Assembly: GCF_011801145.1 (NCBI RefSeq)
Contig: NZ_CP046172.1
Span: forward strand, 806,001 to 870,000
DNA: 64,000 nucleotides
From: Nocardia arthritidis
GTDB taxonomy: Bacteria > Actinomycetota > Actinomycetes > Mycobacteriales > Mycobacteriaceae
Reading direction: 5' to 3'
How positions within the stretch are numbered: the first letter of the stretch is position 1; each line of letters begins with the position of its first letter. The position numbers and the translations under genes are program-made. Under the pieces are notes generated by a model. That model saw only the letters and a list, made by a program, of their open reading frames with translations, had not been told where the DNA came from and searched no databases. Shown here in pieces: positions 51,701 through 60,446 of this stretch.

Positions 51701-53003
51701 TCGCCGCGACGCCGACCGGGTGCGCCGCACCGTCGCCGAGCTGGACGGGTTATTGCGTGAACGCGAAAAGTCGTTCCGCGAAATGGGTTTGGAATCGATG
51801 GCGGAGTATCGGCGGCTCGGTCCGGTCGACCGCTACGGTGACGTTTTCCTCGTCGTCGACGGGTTCGATGTGGTTCACCAGGACTATCCCGTGCTGGAGC
51901 AGACCATTACCACCGTTGCGGCACACGGGCTTTCGTACGGCATCCACGTCATCGTCACGCTGTCGCCGTGGAGCAGGGTGCGGCTGGCGCAGCGCGGCGT
52001 CATCGGCACCAGAATCGAGCTTCGGCTCGGTGATCCGGCCGATTCGCAGCTGGATCGACAGGCGGCGGGCCTGGTTCCGGCGGACCGGCCGGGCCGCGGG
52101 CTCACACCCGAGAAGCTGCATATGCTCATAGCGCTGCCGCGGCTGGACGCGGTCACCGATCCGCAGCAGTTGTCCAGCGGCGTCGCGGCGGCGGTGCGGC
52201 AGCTGTGCGCCGAACACGGCGCGCGGCGGGCGCCGCAGGTGCGGCTGCTGCCCGCGGCGATATCCCGCGACGAGGTGCTGGCGCTGGCGCATGACGTCGA
52301 ACAGGATGCGACGCATGTGGTCATCGGTCTGGACGACACCGAATTACGGCCCGTCGCACTGGATTTCGACGCCAGGTCGCATCTCATGGTGTTCGGCGAC
52401 GCGTTCTGCGGTAAAACCACCGTGCTGCAGGACATCGTCGCCGGGATCACCGAGAATTCGACTTCGGCACAGGCCCGCATCCTTTTGATCGACTACCGGC
52501 GCACCCTGCTCGGCGCGGTGGAACAGGACCGTTTGATCAGCTACTGCGCCGCGGCGTCGGCGGTGCCGAGCGAGATCAGGGAGCTATCCGCCTTTCTCGC
52601 CAAACGTGTTCCCGGAGCGAACATTACGCCGGACCGACTACATGAGCGGGACTGGTGGCACGGACCCGAAATCTATGTTCTGGTCGACGATCACGACCTG
52701 GTCGCCTCGGGCGGCGACGATCCGCTGGAACCGCTACTGGAATTCCTGCCGATGGCGCACGATATCGGGCTACACCTGGTGATCGCCCGCCGCGCCACCG
52801 GACTGGCCCGCGCCCTCACCGGCAGCGTCCTCGGACGGTTGCGCGATATCTCCGCCGATATCCTGCTCATGAACACACCCGCCGACGAGATCAAGGCGCT
52901 CGGCGAGTTCCGGCCCACCCCGCTCCCACCCGGCCGCGCTGTCCTGCTCACCCGCGCCAGGGATCCGCAACTGATCCAAATCGCGCAGCCTCCCGCCCCC
53001 TGA
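48768..53003 (+). CDS. caspase-like peptidase fused to four FtsK/EccC-type ATPase domains
   Basis: A 1411-residue protein. Residues 5-250 form a C14/metacaspase domain with His86 (FYYSGHG) and Cys135 (LLDCCYSG). Four FtsK/SpoIIIE-like modules follow with P-loop lysines at 330 (GRAGSGKST), 633 (GAIGSGKSE), 932 (GGPRSGKTT) and 1216 (GDAFCGKTT). Modules 2-4 match the EccC D1-D3 order, for example LLVDFRGGATFQPFAGLPHI and RGLDSYLSYRIALRTFSAAE. Module 1 is extra. The EccC N-terminal membrane helices are absent. Walker B acids are Asp431, Glu740-Asp741 (swapped relative to the usual D-E), Asp1031 and Asp1307. No ESX genes are nearby. I infer an ATP-gated death protease. Confidence 0.88.
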   Translation: MTSPPGRRIALFVANDVFHSPDIARLYAPVSDARELRNLLRDPEIGAFQPAEMLVNESKAEIERSIERMFRSAGPQDLVLFYYSGHGFRTSRNLYLATSNTDPNLPSSSAVSSSFVKELIRESDAAAKIILLDCCYSGAFLGNDVIKAAGGVDDGVGEHLVTGDGICVMTACTGVQQAEDGNHGGTGSSLSVFTAAIVNGITTGLADTGTGRISTHDLWTYVSDEVRRNTDRQTPSLYGVLNDEVYLARTRRETAGAGAGDRIRLGGLLGRLEEVSGSGLRAESWWGTGKLAVPIGRQRRADGSKGDIVRLDLAGADNNLLVVGRAGSGKSTMLRTLVAALVLTHSTDDARIYVLESSNRLGSMRELPHIARVVGDDEPDQVNELLGNMVQEIFHRKRLYRMFGIDSPSSLRAARRTLPEGPVPDLFLIIDRWGDFAEPHSAAADLVRQIADQGREYAVHVVATARDWNEVPGWLVDLLPAHLELRLHRPNESRIDPERAQRLPDGPGWAMFGQRLFRVAVPDIREPPADSVLDDEMTDGAADLVARLVGRISVDAAPGPAADGIDADFAALYGINDAFDVGSWWRDRPMRDRLRIKIGRTGARDPVELDLKPAADGGMGSHGLVVGAIGSGKSELLRTIVLGLALTHSPAQVNFLLVDFRGGATFQPFAGLPHIAGHVRDVEQDLSLPARLQEVLEGEIERRGELLRAAGHLTTVDEYERARAAGAPFDPLPTLFIVIEDFVELLSGTGTFADLLIQIGRIGRSLGLHLLLGAQRPDEWRLRGLDSYLSYRIALRTFSAAESRLVLGTTDAYHLPRTPGYGYLRTAAGTTTRFRAAYASGPTDSGAGQVDRPLTESVAAALSGFGPRAHRLWQAPLDTAPTLGMLLAETHSPPLRVPVGVVDRPRLHRRDTLLVDLDAGQVAVVGGPRSGKTTALLTLILAVAATRTPEQAQFYCLDFGGDGLSALTELPHVGSMAGRRDADRVRRTVAELDGLLREREKSFREMGLESMAEYRRLGPVDRYGDVFLVVDGFDVVHQDYPVLEQTITTVAAHGLSYGIHVIVTLSPWSRVRLAQRGVIGTRIELRLGDPADSQLDRQAAGLVPADRPGRGLTPEKLHMLIALPRLDAVTDPQQLSSGVAAAVRQLCAEHGARRAPQVRLLPAAISRDEVLALAHDVEQDATHVVIGLDDTELRPVALDFDARSHLMVFGDAFCGKTTVLQDIVAGITENSTSAQARILLIDYRRTLLGAVEQDRLISYCAAASAVPSEIRELSAFLAKRVPGANITPDRLHERDWWHGPEIYVLVDDHDLVASGGDDPLEPLLEFLPMAHDIGLHLVIARRATGLARALTGSVLGRLRDISADILLMNTPADEIKALGEFRPTPLPPGRAVLLTRARDPQLIQIAQPPAP

Positions 53004-53102
53004 TTTCCCCTTGTCTCGCGGCCGATTTCCGCTGGCCGGGCATAGCGGAACGGATGGCGTTGTTGGTCTCCGGCGATAGACCCACATTTTCGGGAGGTAT
53101 TG

Positions 53103-54005
53103 GTGAACCCTTCGGCCGGCGAGCTCGGGGCGATTCGCAAGCGGCTCGGGTCATTCGGCGTGTGGTTCGCGCCGATGACGCTGCTGGCGACCCCGGTGGC
53201 GGTGCAGCGCGAACAGTTCGCCCGCATCGAGGAACTCGGCTTCGGATCGCTGTGGAGCGGTGAGCCGCCCGCGGATTCGCCGATGGGCGGCCGCGAGGCG
53301 TTCGCTGAACACGGGCTCATGCTGGCCGCGACAAGCCGGATGGTCGTCGGGATCGGCGTCGCCAACATCACCCGCCGCGATCCGATCGCCATGCACAGCG
53401 GCGCGGCCACCCTCGCCGAGGCGTATCCGGGCCGATTCATCCTCGGCATCGGCGGGCAGATCGGCCGCCGCCCGCTCGCGCAACTGGGCGAATACCTCGA
53501 CGGTATGGATGCCGCGGCCGAGCGGGTGCTGCCGGAGATCGCCTATCCTCGGGTGCTCGCCGCGCTCGGGCCCAAGGCGCATGAGATTGCCGCGCAACGG
53601 TTTCAGGGTGTCCATCCGTTCATGCAGCCGGTCGAACACACCGCGAACGCGCGCGGTCTGCTCGGGGCGGAAGGTCTGCTGATACCGCATCAATTCCTGC
53701 TGCTGGACAGCGTCGCCGATTCGGCCCGCGGCGCCATCCGTTCCCTGTTCGGCGGTGGGCGTGGGTTGCTGAACGGGTTCTACGCGAACAACTTCCGCAG
53801 GCTCGGCTACACCGACGCCGACCTGGGTGGCGACCTCAGCGACCGCTTCGTCGACGCCGTGCTGGCCTGGGGTGATCCGCAAGCCGTCGCCGACCGCTTG
53901 CGGGATCACCTGCGCGCCGGTGCTGATCATGTTCTACTGCACCCGATTTCGCACGATTTGGCCGGGGCCGTCGACCAACTGGAGCTGCTCGCCGCGCACC
54001 TTTGA
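53103..54005 (+). CDS. luciferase-like (F420-dependent type) oxidoreductase
   Basis: GTG 53103 lies four bases after GGGAGGT; TTG 53100 is too close. The 300-residue protein has the LLM barrel layout: EQFARIEELGFGSLWSGEPP near the start, then TSRMVVGIGVANITRRDPIA and PGRFILGIGGQ. The C-terminal WGDPQAVADRLRDHLRAGAD is typical of the F420-dependent group in mycolic actinomycetes. It would transfer hydride between F420 (or FMN) and an unknown substrate. It stands alone between the caspase-ATPase and a hydrolase gene. Confidence 0.84.
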   Translation: MNPSAGELGAIRKRLGSFGVWFAPMTLLATPVAVQREQFARIEELGFGSLWSGEPPADSPMGGREAFAEHGLMLAATSRMVVGIGVANITRRDPIAMHSGAATLAEAYPGRFILGIGGQIGRRPLAQLGEYLDGMDAAAERVLPEIAYPRVLAALGPKAHEIAAQRFQGVHPFMQPVEHTANARGLLGAEGLLIPHQFLLLDSVADSARGAIRSLFGGGRGLLNGFYANNFRRLGYTDADLGGDLSDRFVDAVLAWGDPQAVADRLRDHLRAGADHVLLHPISHDLAGAVDQLELLAAHL

Positions 54006-54137
54006 CCACTGGCGTCGATCGGCGCGGGCCGGAACAGTCATGGACGGTATGTTTGTGGTTTGCGCGAGTCGTGACCGCCGACGGCCGCTGTCGGGCATGA
54101 TCGGGTTGTCGTTTTCCAGTTGGGGTAAAGGGAAGCC

Positions 54138-54884
54138 ATGAGCGGGTCCGGCGAGCAGCCATCGGGGGAGGCGCGGGTCGAGGCGGGGATGCTGCGCGTC
54201 GACGGCGAACTGATCGCATACGAGCGGCGGATCGGCGATCGGGCCGGCGGCTTCGTCGTATTCCTGCACGGAGCGGGCACCGGGAGTATGGAGCGCACCA
54301 CCCAGCTCGCGACCGAAGTCGTTGCGGCAGGGGCAAATACGGTCGCCTTCGACTTTTCCGGGCATGGCCGGAGCACGGGAACGCTCGCCGAATTGTCGTT
54401 GCGCCGCAGGGAGGTTCAGGCCGCGGCGGTGATAGGTGCGCTGTGTGATCCGGGTGCACCGCTGGTGCTGGTCGGGTTCAGCATGAGCGGTCAAACCGTC
54501 TGCGACATCATCGGTTCGGTGGGGGCCGATGCCGTATTCCTGTGTTGTCCTGCGGCCTACCGGCCGGATGTGGCCGAATTGCCGTTCGGCAACCCGGAAT
54601 TCACCAGGATGATCCGGGAGGAGGGCGCTTGGTCGGCGTCCACGGCGTTCGGCGCGGTCGCCGCATTCCCCGGCGAGGTCGCCTTTGTCATCCCGGACCA
54701 GGACGAGGTGATCCCGCCCGCGCTCACGCGTACCTACCTGGACAGCAGGCCCGACTCGCTGCTGCTCACGCTGCCCGGCTGCCCGCACCGCATCGCGGGT
54801 TGGCTGCGCAACAAACCCGAACAGCGGCAGCGGCTGGTCGCCGCGATGAGCCGCGCCGCCGACCCCGGTCAGCCGGTGCTCTGA
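54138..54884 (+). CDS. alpha/beta-fold hydrolase
   Basis: GGGAAG precedes the ATG. The 248-residue protein has the oxyanion motif FLHGAGTGS, the nucleophile GFSMSG, an acid in PDQDEVIP and the histidine in GCPHRI. It resembles short acyl-ester hydrolases or thioesterases with little cap domain. It is followed by 261 non-coding bases. Substrate unknown. Confidence 0.8.
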   Translation: MSGSGEQPSGEARVEAGMLRVDGELIAYERRIGDRAGGFVVFLHGAGTGSMERTTQLATEVVAAGANTVAFDFSGHGRSTGTLAELSLRRREVQAAAVIGALCDPGAPLVLVGFSMSGQTVCDIIGSVGADAVFLCCPAAYRPDVAELPFGNPEFTRMIREEGAWSASTAFGAVAAFPGEVAFVIPDQDEVIPPALTRTYLDSRPDSLLLTLPGCPHRIAGWLRNKPEQRQRLVAAMSRAADPGQPVL

Positions 54885-55145
54885 ACCGGCGAATTCATCG
54901 AATAACAAACCGGCGCAATACCTCTCATTCACCTCGACAGCGTGGGGTTCACTGACCGGACCGCCCGCTGTACAGCGCGAATCGGCGCCGCCACCATTGT
55001 CCGCAGGCAGTTGCGGGGGTGGCGTCAGCAAACGCTGTGGTTGGCGATTTCTTTCGATGCCGTAACCGCTGCCGACAATTCGATGACCGGAACGTCAAGT
55101 GCGATGCGCAGCGGGCTGGGCCCGCCGAATAAGGGGGTAATCGAA
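54885..55145. other. intergenic region upstream of the phosphoribosyltransferase operon
   Basis: The 261 bases carry no credible gene. A perfect 12-bp palindrome CGCTGTACAGCG lies at 54966-54977, with weaker inverted sequences around it. It is a candidate regulator site for the downstream operon. No -10 or terminator could be fixed. Confidence 0.4.
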
Positions 55146-55679
55146 ATGAATAGGGCTGCCGAACTGGTCGAGGTGCTGTTCACCGAGGATCGGATCGCGG
55201 CGCGCGTCGGTGAATTGGGTGCGGAAATAACCGAGGACTATCGCGGGCGAGATCTGCTGGTCGTCGGAATCCTCAAGGGCGCGGCCACGTTCACGACCGA
55301 TCTCATCCGCACCGTCGACCTGCCGCTGACCTTGGACTGGGTGGCTATCTCCACATACGGCAACGGCAGCACCGCACGCGCACCTCGGCTGCTGAAAGAT
55401 ATCACCGAGCAGGTCGGCGGGCGTGATGTGCTGGTCGTCGAGGACATCCTCGACACCGGCGGCACCCTGTCCTGGATCATGGATCGCCTTTCGGCGCGGT
55501 CGCCCGCATCGCTGAATTGCTGTGTGCTGCTGCGCAAACCGCACGCCGTTCGGAAACCGGTAGCGCCGGCGTATGTCGGCTTCGATATCACCGCGCACTG
55601 GGTCGCCGGTTATGGCATCGACTATGCGGAACGCCACCGCAATTTGCGGGATATCCGCGAGGTTCGGATACCCGCATAA
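55146..55679 (+). CDS. hypoxanthine/xanthine-type phosphoribosyltransferase
   Basis: ATG 55146 follows AAGGGGG by about nine bases. The 177-residue protein has the PRPP-binding motif VVEDILDTGGTLS (Glu99-Asp100), the flexible-loop region ISTYGNGSTAR and a GILKGAATF loop. This matches hypoxanthine-guanine phosphoribosyltransferases. It couples a purine-like base to PRPP. Location at the head of a run with a flavoprotein, Nudix, HAD and exporter raises the chance that it serves a modified-base pathway rather than housekeeping salvage. The normal housekeeping gene is usually next to tilS-ftsH, not seen here. Confidence 0.85.
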   Translation: MNRAAELVEVLFTEDRIAARVGELGAEITEDYRGRDLLVVGILKGAATFTTDLIRTVDLPLTLDWVAISTYGNGSTARAPRLLKDITEQVGGRDVLVVEDILDTGGTLSWIMDRLSARSPASLNCCVLLRKPHAVRKPVAPAYVGFDITAHWVAGYGIDYAERHRNLRDIREVRIPA

Positions 55680-55775
55680 GCCGTTCGATAGATCAGAGAT
55701 CGATTTGTCCGGCCCGCGACAGCGGTGCGGCACGGCCGTGCGCGGGTAAATCAAACCATTCGATTCGGAGAACTC

Positions 55776-57041
55776 ATGCGTACCTTCGATATTGCCGTGG
55801 TCGGTGCCGGACCGGCCGGACTCGCCGCGGCGAGCAAATTCGCGACTCGATCGTATTCGGTGGCGTTGATCGACGGCGGAAAACCCGTCGTGGACCGCGA
55901 CCGGGAGCATGCGAGCGATATCACCCGCGGCCACGGCGGCGCCGGATTGTTTTCCGATGGGAAATTCTCGTTCTTTCCGTCGGCCAGTGGATTGTGGGGT
56001 TTGCCGCGCACCGCCGACCTGAAGGCGGCGTACGCATGGACCTGTGCGCTGCTCGGGAGCTACGGCCTGGATACGCCGCCCTTTCCCGACGATCCGACCG
56101 CGTACTCGGTCGGCAATGGCGAATGGGTGCTCAAGGACTATCCGTCGGATTACCTTTCGCTGGACGCGCGGCTGCGCCTCACCACCGAACTGGTCACCGC
56201 CGCGCGGGCAACGCTGCTCAGCGAGACCGAGGTGACCTCCGTGCGCTACGACGAGGTCGCCGACGAATTCGATATCGCGGTGTACGACCGCAACGGCGGT
56301 GAATCACGAATCGCCGCAAGGAGATTGCTCATCGGATCCGGCCGGTTCGGACCGCTGCGGCTCGGCGATCTGACCCGCGACTACGAATTCCACCGGCTGG
56401 AGATCGGCTTCCGCATCCAGCAGCCGGCCGATAGGGCCTTCTTCCGGGATATGCGCCAGCTCGATCCCAAGCTCCGATTCCGTGAGCCGGACGGCACCGT
56501 CGAATGGCGGACGTTCTGCGCCTGCAGGCAGGGCGAGGCGACGCTGTCCGAAACCCAAGGGCTGTGGACGGTTTCGGGCAGGTCGGACTGTCCGCCGACC
56601 GGCCTGTCGAATGTCGGTTTCAACACCCGAGTACTCGACGAGACCATCGCGGCCCGCACGCTCAAACCGCTGCTGAAGGCGCTGTCCGACGACGAGGTCG
56701 GCTTTACCGTTCCCGCCGAAGGGATTCTCGGTAACGACGCCGAAACCGTCGCGGTATTCGACCGGGTGTACGGCACCGAACTGCGCGAGACGATGGCGGC
56801 GGGTCTGCGCAGGCTGGCCGCGGCGTTCCCGGCCGTCCGGGACGAGCGGACCGTGCTCATCGGCCCGACGCTCGAGGGTGTCGGCTGGTATCCGAAGGTC
56901 GACGGCGACCTGCGGTTGACCGACGCTCCGGCGTGGGTGGCGGGCGATGCGTGCGGTCTTTTCCGGGGTATCGTTGCCGCGCTGATCAGCGGACACTATG
57001 CCGCAAGCTCCGTACTGAGGGATCTCGATGCGAATTGCTGA
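55776..57041 (+). CDS. FAD-dependent dehydrogenase (COG2509-like)
   Basis: ATG 55776 follows GGAG by six bases. The 421-residue flavoprotein begins with the FAD site [20 protein letters not shown]. It has [20 protein letters not shown], a glycine-rich second motif of COG2509 dehydrogenases, and a C-terminal [20 protein letters not shown] that closes the FAD pocket. Such enzymes oxidise or reduce an unknown metabolite. It overlaps the Nudix gene by 14 bases. Confidence 0.82.
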   Translation: MRTFDIAVVGAGPAGLAAASKFATRSYSVALIDGGKPVVDRDREHASDITRGHGGAGLFSDGKFSFFPSASGLWGLPRTADLKAAYAWTCALLGSYGLDTPPFPDDPTAYSVGNGEWVLKDYPSDYLSLDARLRLTTELVTAARATLLSETEVTSVRYDEVADEFDIAVYDRNGGESRIAARRLLIGSGRFGPLRLGDLTRDYEFHRLEIGFRIQQPADRAFFRDMRQLDPKLRFREPDGTVEWRTFCACRQGEATLSETQGLWTVSGRSDCPPTGLSNVGFNTRVLDETIAARTLKPLLKALSDDEVGFTVPAEGILGNDAETVAVFDRVYGTELRETMAAGLRRLAAAFPAVRDERTVLIGPTLEGVGWYPKVDGDLRLTDAPAWVAGDACGLFRGIVAALISGHYAASSVLRDLDANC

Positions 57042-57519
57042 GGGTGGTGTGGTCGCGGATGGGACGCCGATCGTCGGCGTCGGCGTCCTGGTGCTGCGGT
57101 CCGATGGCGCGATTCTGCTCGGCCATCGAATAAAGAAGGGCGAGACTCCATCTTGGTGCCTGCCCGGTGGCCGGGTGGAGCCCGGCGAAACCTTCGAGGT
57201 CGCGGCGGCCCGCGAGGTGGCGGAGGAGACCGGAATCGGTGCGCTCGCCGATCCGGAGGTGTTCACGATCGTCGTCGACACCGGGGCGCCGGGGGTGCTG
57301 GTGACCGCGGGCGTATGGGCCAGGCTCAGCTCGGCTTGCGCCGAACCCGTTGTCGCCGAACCGGATAACTTCGATCGGTGGATCTGGGTGTCGCCAAACT
57401 CCCTCCCGACACCGTTATTCCCCGCGAGCGCGGCGCTTTTCGCGGCGTGGTGCGGCAGGCGGCAGCCCGACGGCTGGACGGCTTATCCGACGGCCGTGCC
57501 GAATTCGGTGCCGCGATGA
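57028..57519 (+). CDS. Nudix hydrolase
   Basis: The 163-residue protein has a full Nudix box: G-G at [13 protein letters not shown], then REVAEETGI with the metal-binding glutamates. It would cut a nucleoside diphosphate linked to another group. Its start lies inside the preceding gene and its stop overlaps the HAD gene's ATG, so all three are translated together. Confidence 0.87.
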   Translation: MRIAEGGVVADGTPIVGVGVLVLRSDGAILLGHRIKKGETPSWCLPGGRVEPGETFEVAAAREVAEETGIGALADPEVFTIVVDTGAPGVLVTAGVWARLSSACAEPVVAEPDNFDRWIWVSPNSLPTPLFPASAALFAAWCGRRQPDGWTAYPTAVPNSVPR

Positions 57520-58163
57520 CCAGGCTGCACATCTTCGATATGGACGGAACGCTGCTGCGCGGCACCACCGCGAGCCTGGAGATCTCCCGTGGGCTCGGCT
57601 GCCTGGCCGAATTGCTGGAGCTGGAGGCCAGGTTCGCCGCGGGTGCACTCGACACCCGCGGCTTCGCGGCCGAACTCCATTGCGTCTGGGCCGATTTGAC
57701 CCCGACCGTGGTGGCCGCGGCGTTCGATGCGGCCCCGTGGATCGGCGGCCTGGCCGAGGTGCTCGCCGATATCAGGGCACGGGGCGAGCATTCGATGGTG
57801 ATCACCATGTCGCCGGACTTCTTCGCGGGGCGGCTCGGCGCGCTGGGGGTGGACCGGATCGTCGCCTCCCGCTTCCCGCCGCTCCCGTTCCGGATCGCGC
57901 CGGACCCGGAGCACATCCTCACCCCGGCGCACAAGGTGATCGCGGCCGAAAAGGCCTGCGCCGAACTGGGTCTCGGCCGGGAACGCTGTATCGCATACGG
58001 CGACTCGGATTCCGATATCCCCCTGTTCCGGCACCTGCGGCGGACGGTGGCCGTCAACGCTACCGCGAAGCTGCGCGAATTGGCGCTGCTGCACTACGAC
58101 GGGGACGATCTGCGCGAGCCCTACCGCGCCGTGCGGCGCGCCGACGATACGGAATCGCCCTGA
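57516..58163 (+). CDS. HAD-superfamily phosphatase (SerB/HAD-IB type)
   Basis: ATG 57516 overlaps the Nudix stop (ATGA). The 215-residue protein starts with the catalytic [10 protein letters not shown] motif. TMSPDF is motif II (thread), HKVIAAEK carries the lysine of motif III, and [10 protein letters not shown] is motif IV. It removes phosphate from a small metabolite. Its stop shares one base with the MFS start. Confidence 0.87.
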   Translation: MTRLHIFDMDGTLLRGTTASLEISRGLGCLAELLELEARFAAGALDTRGFAAELHCVWADLTPTVVAAAFDAAPWIGGLAEVLADIRARGEHSMVITMSPDFFAGRLGALGVDRIVASRFPPLPFRIAPDPEHILTPAHKVIAAEKACAELGLGRERCIAYGDSDSDIPLFRHLRRTVAVNATAKLRELALLHYDGDDLREPYRAVRRADDTESP

Positions 58164-59551
58164 TGAGCGCATCTTTCGGCGGGAAGGCGCGGACGACCCT
58201 ACTGACGCTGTGCGCGCCGCTGCTCTTCGAAGGTATGAGCCTGTCCAGCATCAATGTGCAGCTCGCCGCTATCCGCCGCGATCTGGGCCTGCCCGACAGT
58301 CAGTTGCAGATGGTGGCGGGCGCGTTTCTGGCGACCTATGCCGGATTCTTGTTGCTCGGCGGCAGATTGGGTGATCGCTGGGGACGGCGACGGGTATTCC
58401 TCATCGGCGTAACGATTTTCGGCTCCGCCTCGCTCGGGGCCGCGCTGGCCTGGGACGGTTGGTCGTTGATCGCGGCGCGTGCCTGCCAAGGCGTCGGCGC
58501 CGCGGTTACCGCACCGGCCGCGGTCGCGCTCATCGTGGCCGCGTTTCCGCTCGGCGCGGCGCGCGGTTGGGCGCTCGGTGTGCTCAGTGCGATGGGTGCG
58601 GTCGGCTTCTCCCTCGGCGTTGTCGCGGGCGGGGTGCTCACCGAATTACTCGGCTGGCGTGGCACATTCGTGTGCTACCTGCCGTTGGCACTGGTGACCG
58701 TGCTCGTCGGCGCGTTCGTGTTGCGTGGGCCGGGGGAGCCATCGCGAGCCGCGACCACGGTGGCATGGATCCCGGCGCTGCTGATCACGACCGGGCTGAT
58801 CCTCGCGGTGTACGGCCTCGGGCGGATCGGCGCGGCGAGCGCGGCGGGGGTGCTCGGGCCGCTGGGCGTCGGCGCGCTGCTGTTCGTGACGTTCGCGTTC
58901 ACCCAGGTGCGTGATCGCGAACCGCTGCTACCACGGACGCTGCTCGGAAATCCGCGCCTGACGGCGGCCGGCTGCGCGCTCGCCGGGACGTTCGCCGGTA
59001 TCACCGGTGCGATGTTCGTGACCGGAATCCACCTGCAGGACGGGCACGGATATTCCCCGGCAGCAGCGGGATTCGCCTTCCTGCCGCAGGGTATAGCGGT
59101 GGCCTGCTGCTCGCCGGTGGCGGGTCGGCTCGCACACCGCTATTCGGCGCAGCGGCTGCTGCTCGGCGGGCTGTTGACGGTGTCGGCCGGATTGTTCCTC
59201 TATATCGGTGTTGAACGCGGCGGATACCTCACCCATATGGCGCCCGCCGCGATCCTGGTCGGCGCGGGTATCGCCGCGTGCTATCCGGCCGCGGTCATGC
59301 TCGCCAGCGCGGCCGCCGCCGAAGGCGAACAGGCAACGGCCTCCGGCATTCTCACCACCTATCAGCAGGCGGGCAGCGCGCTCGGCATTGCGGTCGCGAC
59401 CGCGATCCAGGCCATCGGGCCGTCCCGGAACTGGTTCGGCCCCGCGGCGCTGTGGGGGTGTTTCGCGTTTTCGATCGCCGCATTGATCGGGTGCGCGGTG
59501 CTCTTGGCCGCATCGGCGACCCGGCGCAGCCGCGTTGTAGTGCCGCTTTGA
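58163..59551 (+). CDS. MFS transporter (DHA2-like, 14 helices)
   Basis: ATG 58163 overlaps the HAD stop by one base. The 462-residue protein has about 14 hydrophobic helices, motif A as GGRLGDRWGRRRVFLIGV, and motif C-like GFSLGVVAGGVL, both typical of drug:proton antiporters. The tight coupling to a phosphoribosyltransferase-flavoprotein-Nudix-HAD run suggests that it exports their end product. Confidence 0.88.
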   Translation: MSASFGGKARTTLLTLCAPLLFEGMSLSSINVQLAAIRRDLGLPDSQLQMVAGAFLATYAGFLLLGGRLGDRWGRRRVFLIGVTIFGSASLGAALAWDGWSLIAARACQGVGAAVTAPAAVALIVAAFPLGAARGWALGVLSAMGAVGFSLGVVAGGVLTELLGWRGTFVCYLPLALVTVLVGAFVLRGPGEPSRAATTVAWIPALLITTGLILAVYGLGRIGAASAAGVLGPLGVGALLFVTFAFTQVRDREPLLPRTLLGNPRLTAAGCALAGTFAGITGAMFVTGIHLQDGHGYSPAAAGFAFLPQGIAVACCSPVAGRLAHRYSAQRLLLGGLLTVSAGLFLYIGVERGGYLTHMAPAAILVGAGIAACYPAAVMLASAAAAEGEQATASGILTTYQQAGSALGIAVATAIQAIGPSRNWFGPAALWGCFAFSIAALIGCAVLLAASATRRSRVVVPL

Positions 59552-59612
59552 ACTCTTTCAGCTGGGAAGCCTGCTGGTTGCCCGTGGTGTGGCCGTATCG
59601 AATGATGGACGG

Positions 59613-60446
59613 ATGACCAAGTCAGCGGTGACGAGGGAGTCGGTGCGGGCCGGGGCGATGGAGCGCACCTACCTGTTGGCCCGCCCGAAGGAGACGAGCC
59701 GAACGCCGATAGTGCTGTACCTGCACGGCTCCAGCCAGAATGCCGATGGCGCAAGGGGTTTCACCGCCAACGCCTTCGAGCGATTCGGCGCGCTCGTCGC
59801 CTATCCGGACGGCTACCGCCGCCACTGGAACGACGCCCGGCGGGATATCCCGTTCGCGACCCGCAAGGCCGGAATCGATGACGTCGCCTTCATTCAAGCC
59901 GTGGTCGACCGTCTGGTCGACCACGGCGGTGACCCGTCCCGGGTGTATCTGGTCGGCTATTCCAACGGCGGCCACATGATCATCCGGCTGATCCACGAGA
60001 TACCGGACCGGTTCGCCGGTGTCGCGATCATCGCCGCGACACAGCCGGAGGAGCAGAATTTCGTGCCCGCCGCCCGGCGCACCGATCCGCTGCCGGTATT
60101 GCTGATCAACGGCACCAAGGATCCGCTCGTGCCCTACGCGGGCGGAGTCACCAGCATGTGGGGCTTCTTTCCGCGCGGACGGCACGTGTCGGCCGCCGAC
60201 ACCGCCGCCTACTACGCCAGGCGCAACGGCATCACCGCCGCGCCGCGCCATAATTCGGTTTCGGCGGGGCGGCTGCCGGTCGAGCGTCTGGAATACCCGT
60301 ACGACGAACACCCGGTCGTCCTCTACACCGTGCACGGCGGCGGCCACACCATTCCCGGGACGAAGCGGGCGCTACCCATACTCGGCAGGACCGCAATGGA
60401 TTTCGACGCGCCCGCCGTGATCGCCGACTTCTTCGGACTCCGTTAA
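59613..60446 (+). CDS. polyhydroxybutyrate-depolymerase/feruloyl-esterase-like hydrolase
   Basis: The 277-residue protein has the esterase-family HGSSQNAD oxyanion region, nucleophile GYSNGGH, acid in NGTKDPLVPYAGG, and histidine in GGGHTIPG. These are the LpqC/PHB-depolymerase type markers. No signal peptide is visible, so it is probably cytoplasmic or non-classically exported. ATG 59613 is used; in-frame GTG 59589 is also possible. Its stop overlaps the convergent prpC end by four bases. Confidence 0.82.
   Translation: MTKSAVTRESVRAGAMERTYLLARPKETSRTPIVLYLHGSSQNADGARGFTANAFERFGALVAYPDGYRRHWNDARRDIPFATRKAGIDDVAFIQAVVDRLVDHGGDPSRVYLVGYSNGGHMIIRLIHEIPDRFAGVAIIAATQPEEQNFVPAARRTDPLPVLLINGTKDPLVPYAGGVTSMWGFFPRGRHVSAADTAAYYARRNGITAAPRHNSVSAGRLPVERLEYPYDEHPVVLYTVHGGGHTIPGTKRALPILGRTAMDFDAPAVIADFFGLR

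Noticed and set aside
48768..53003. Ordinary type VII secretion EccC gene
   Set aside because: The N-terminal membrane helices are replaced by a caspase domain and no other ESX component is in the 10 kb on either side.
57350..58162. 733-residue MFS protein with an N-terminal extension
   Set aside because: The extension is a shadow of the Nudix and HAD genes; the normal MFS start is at 58163.
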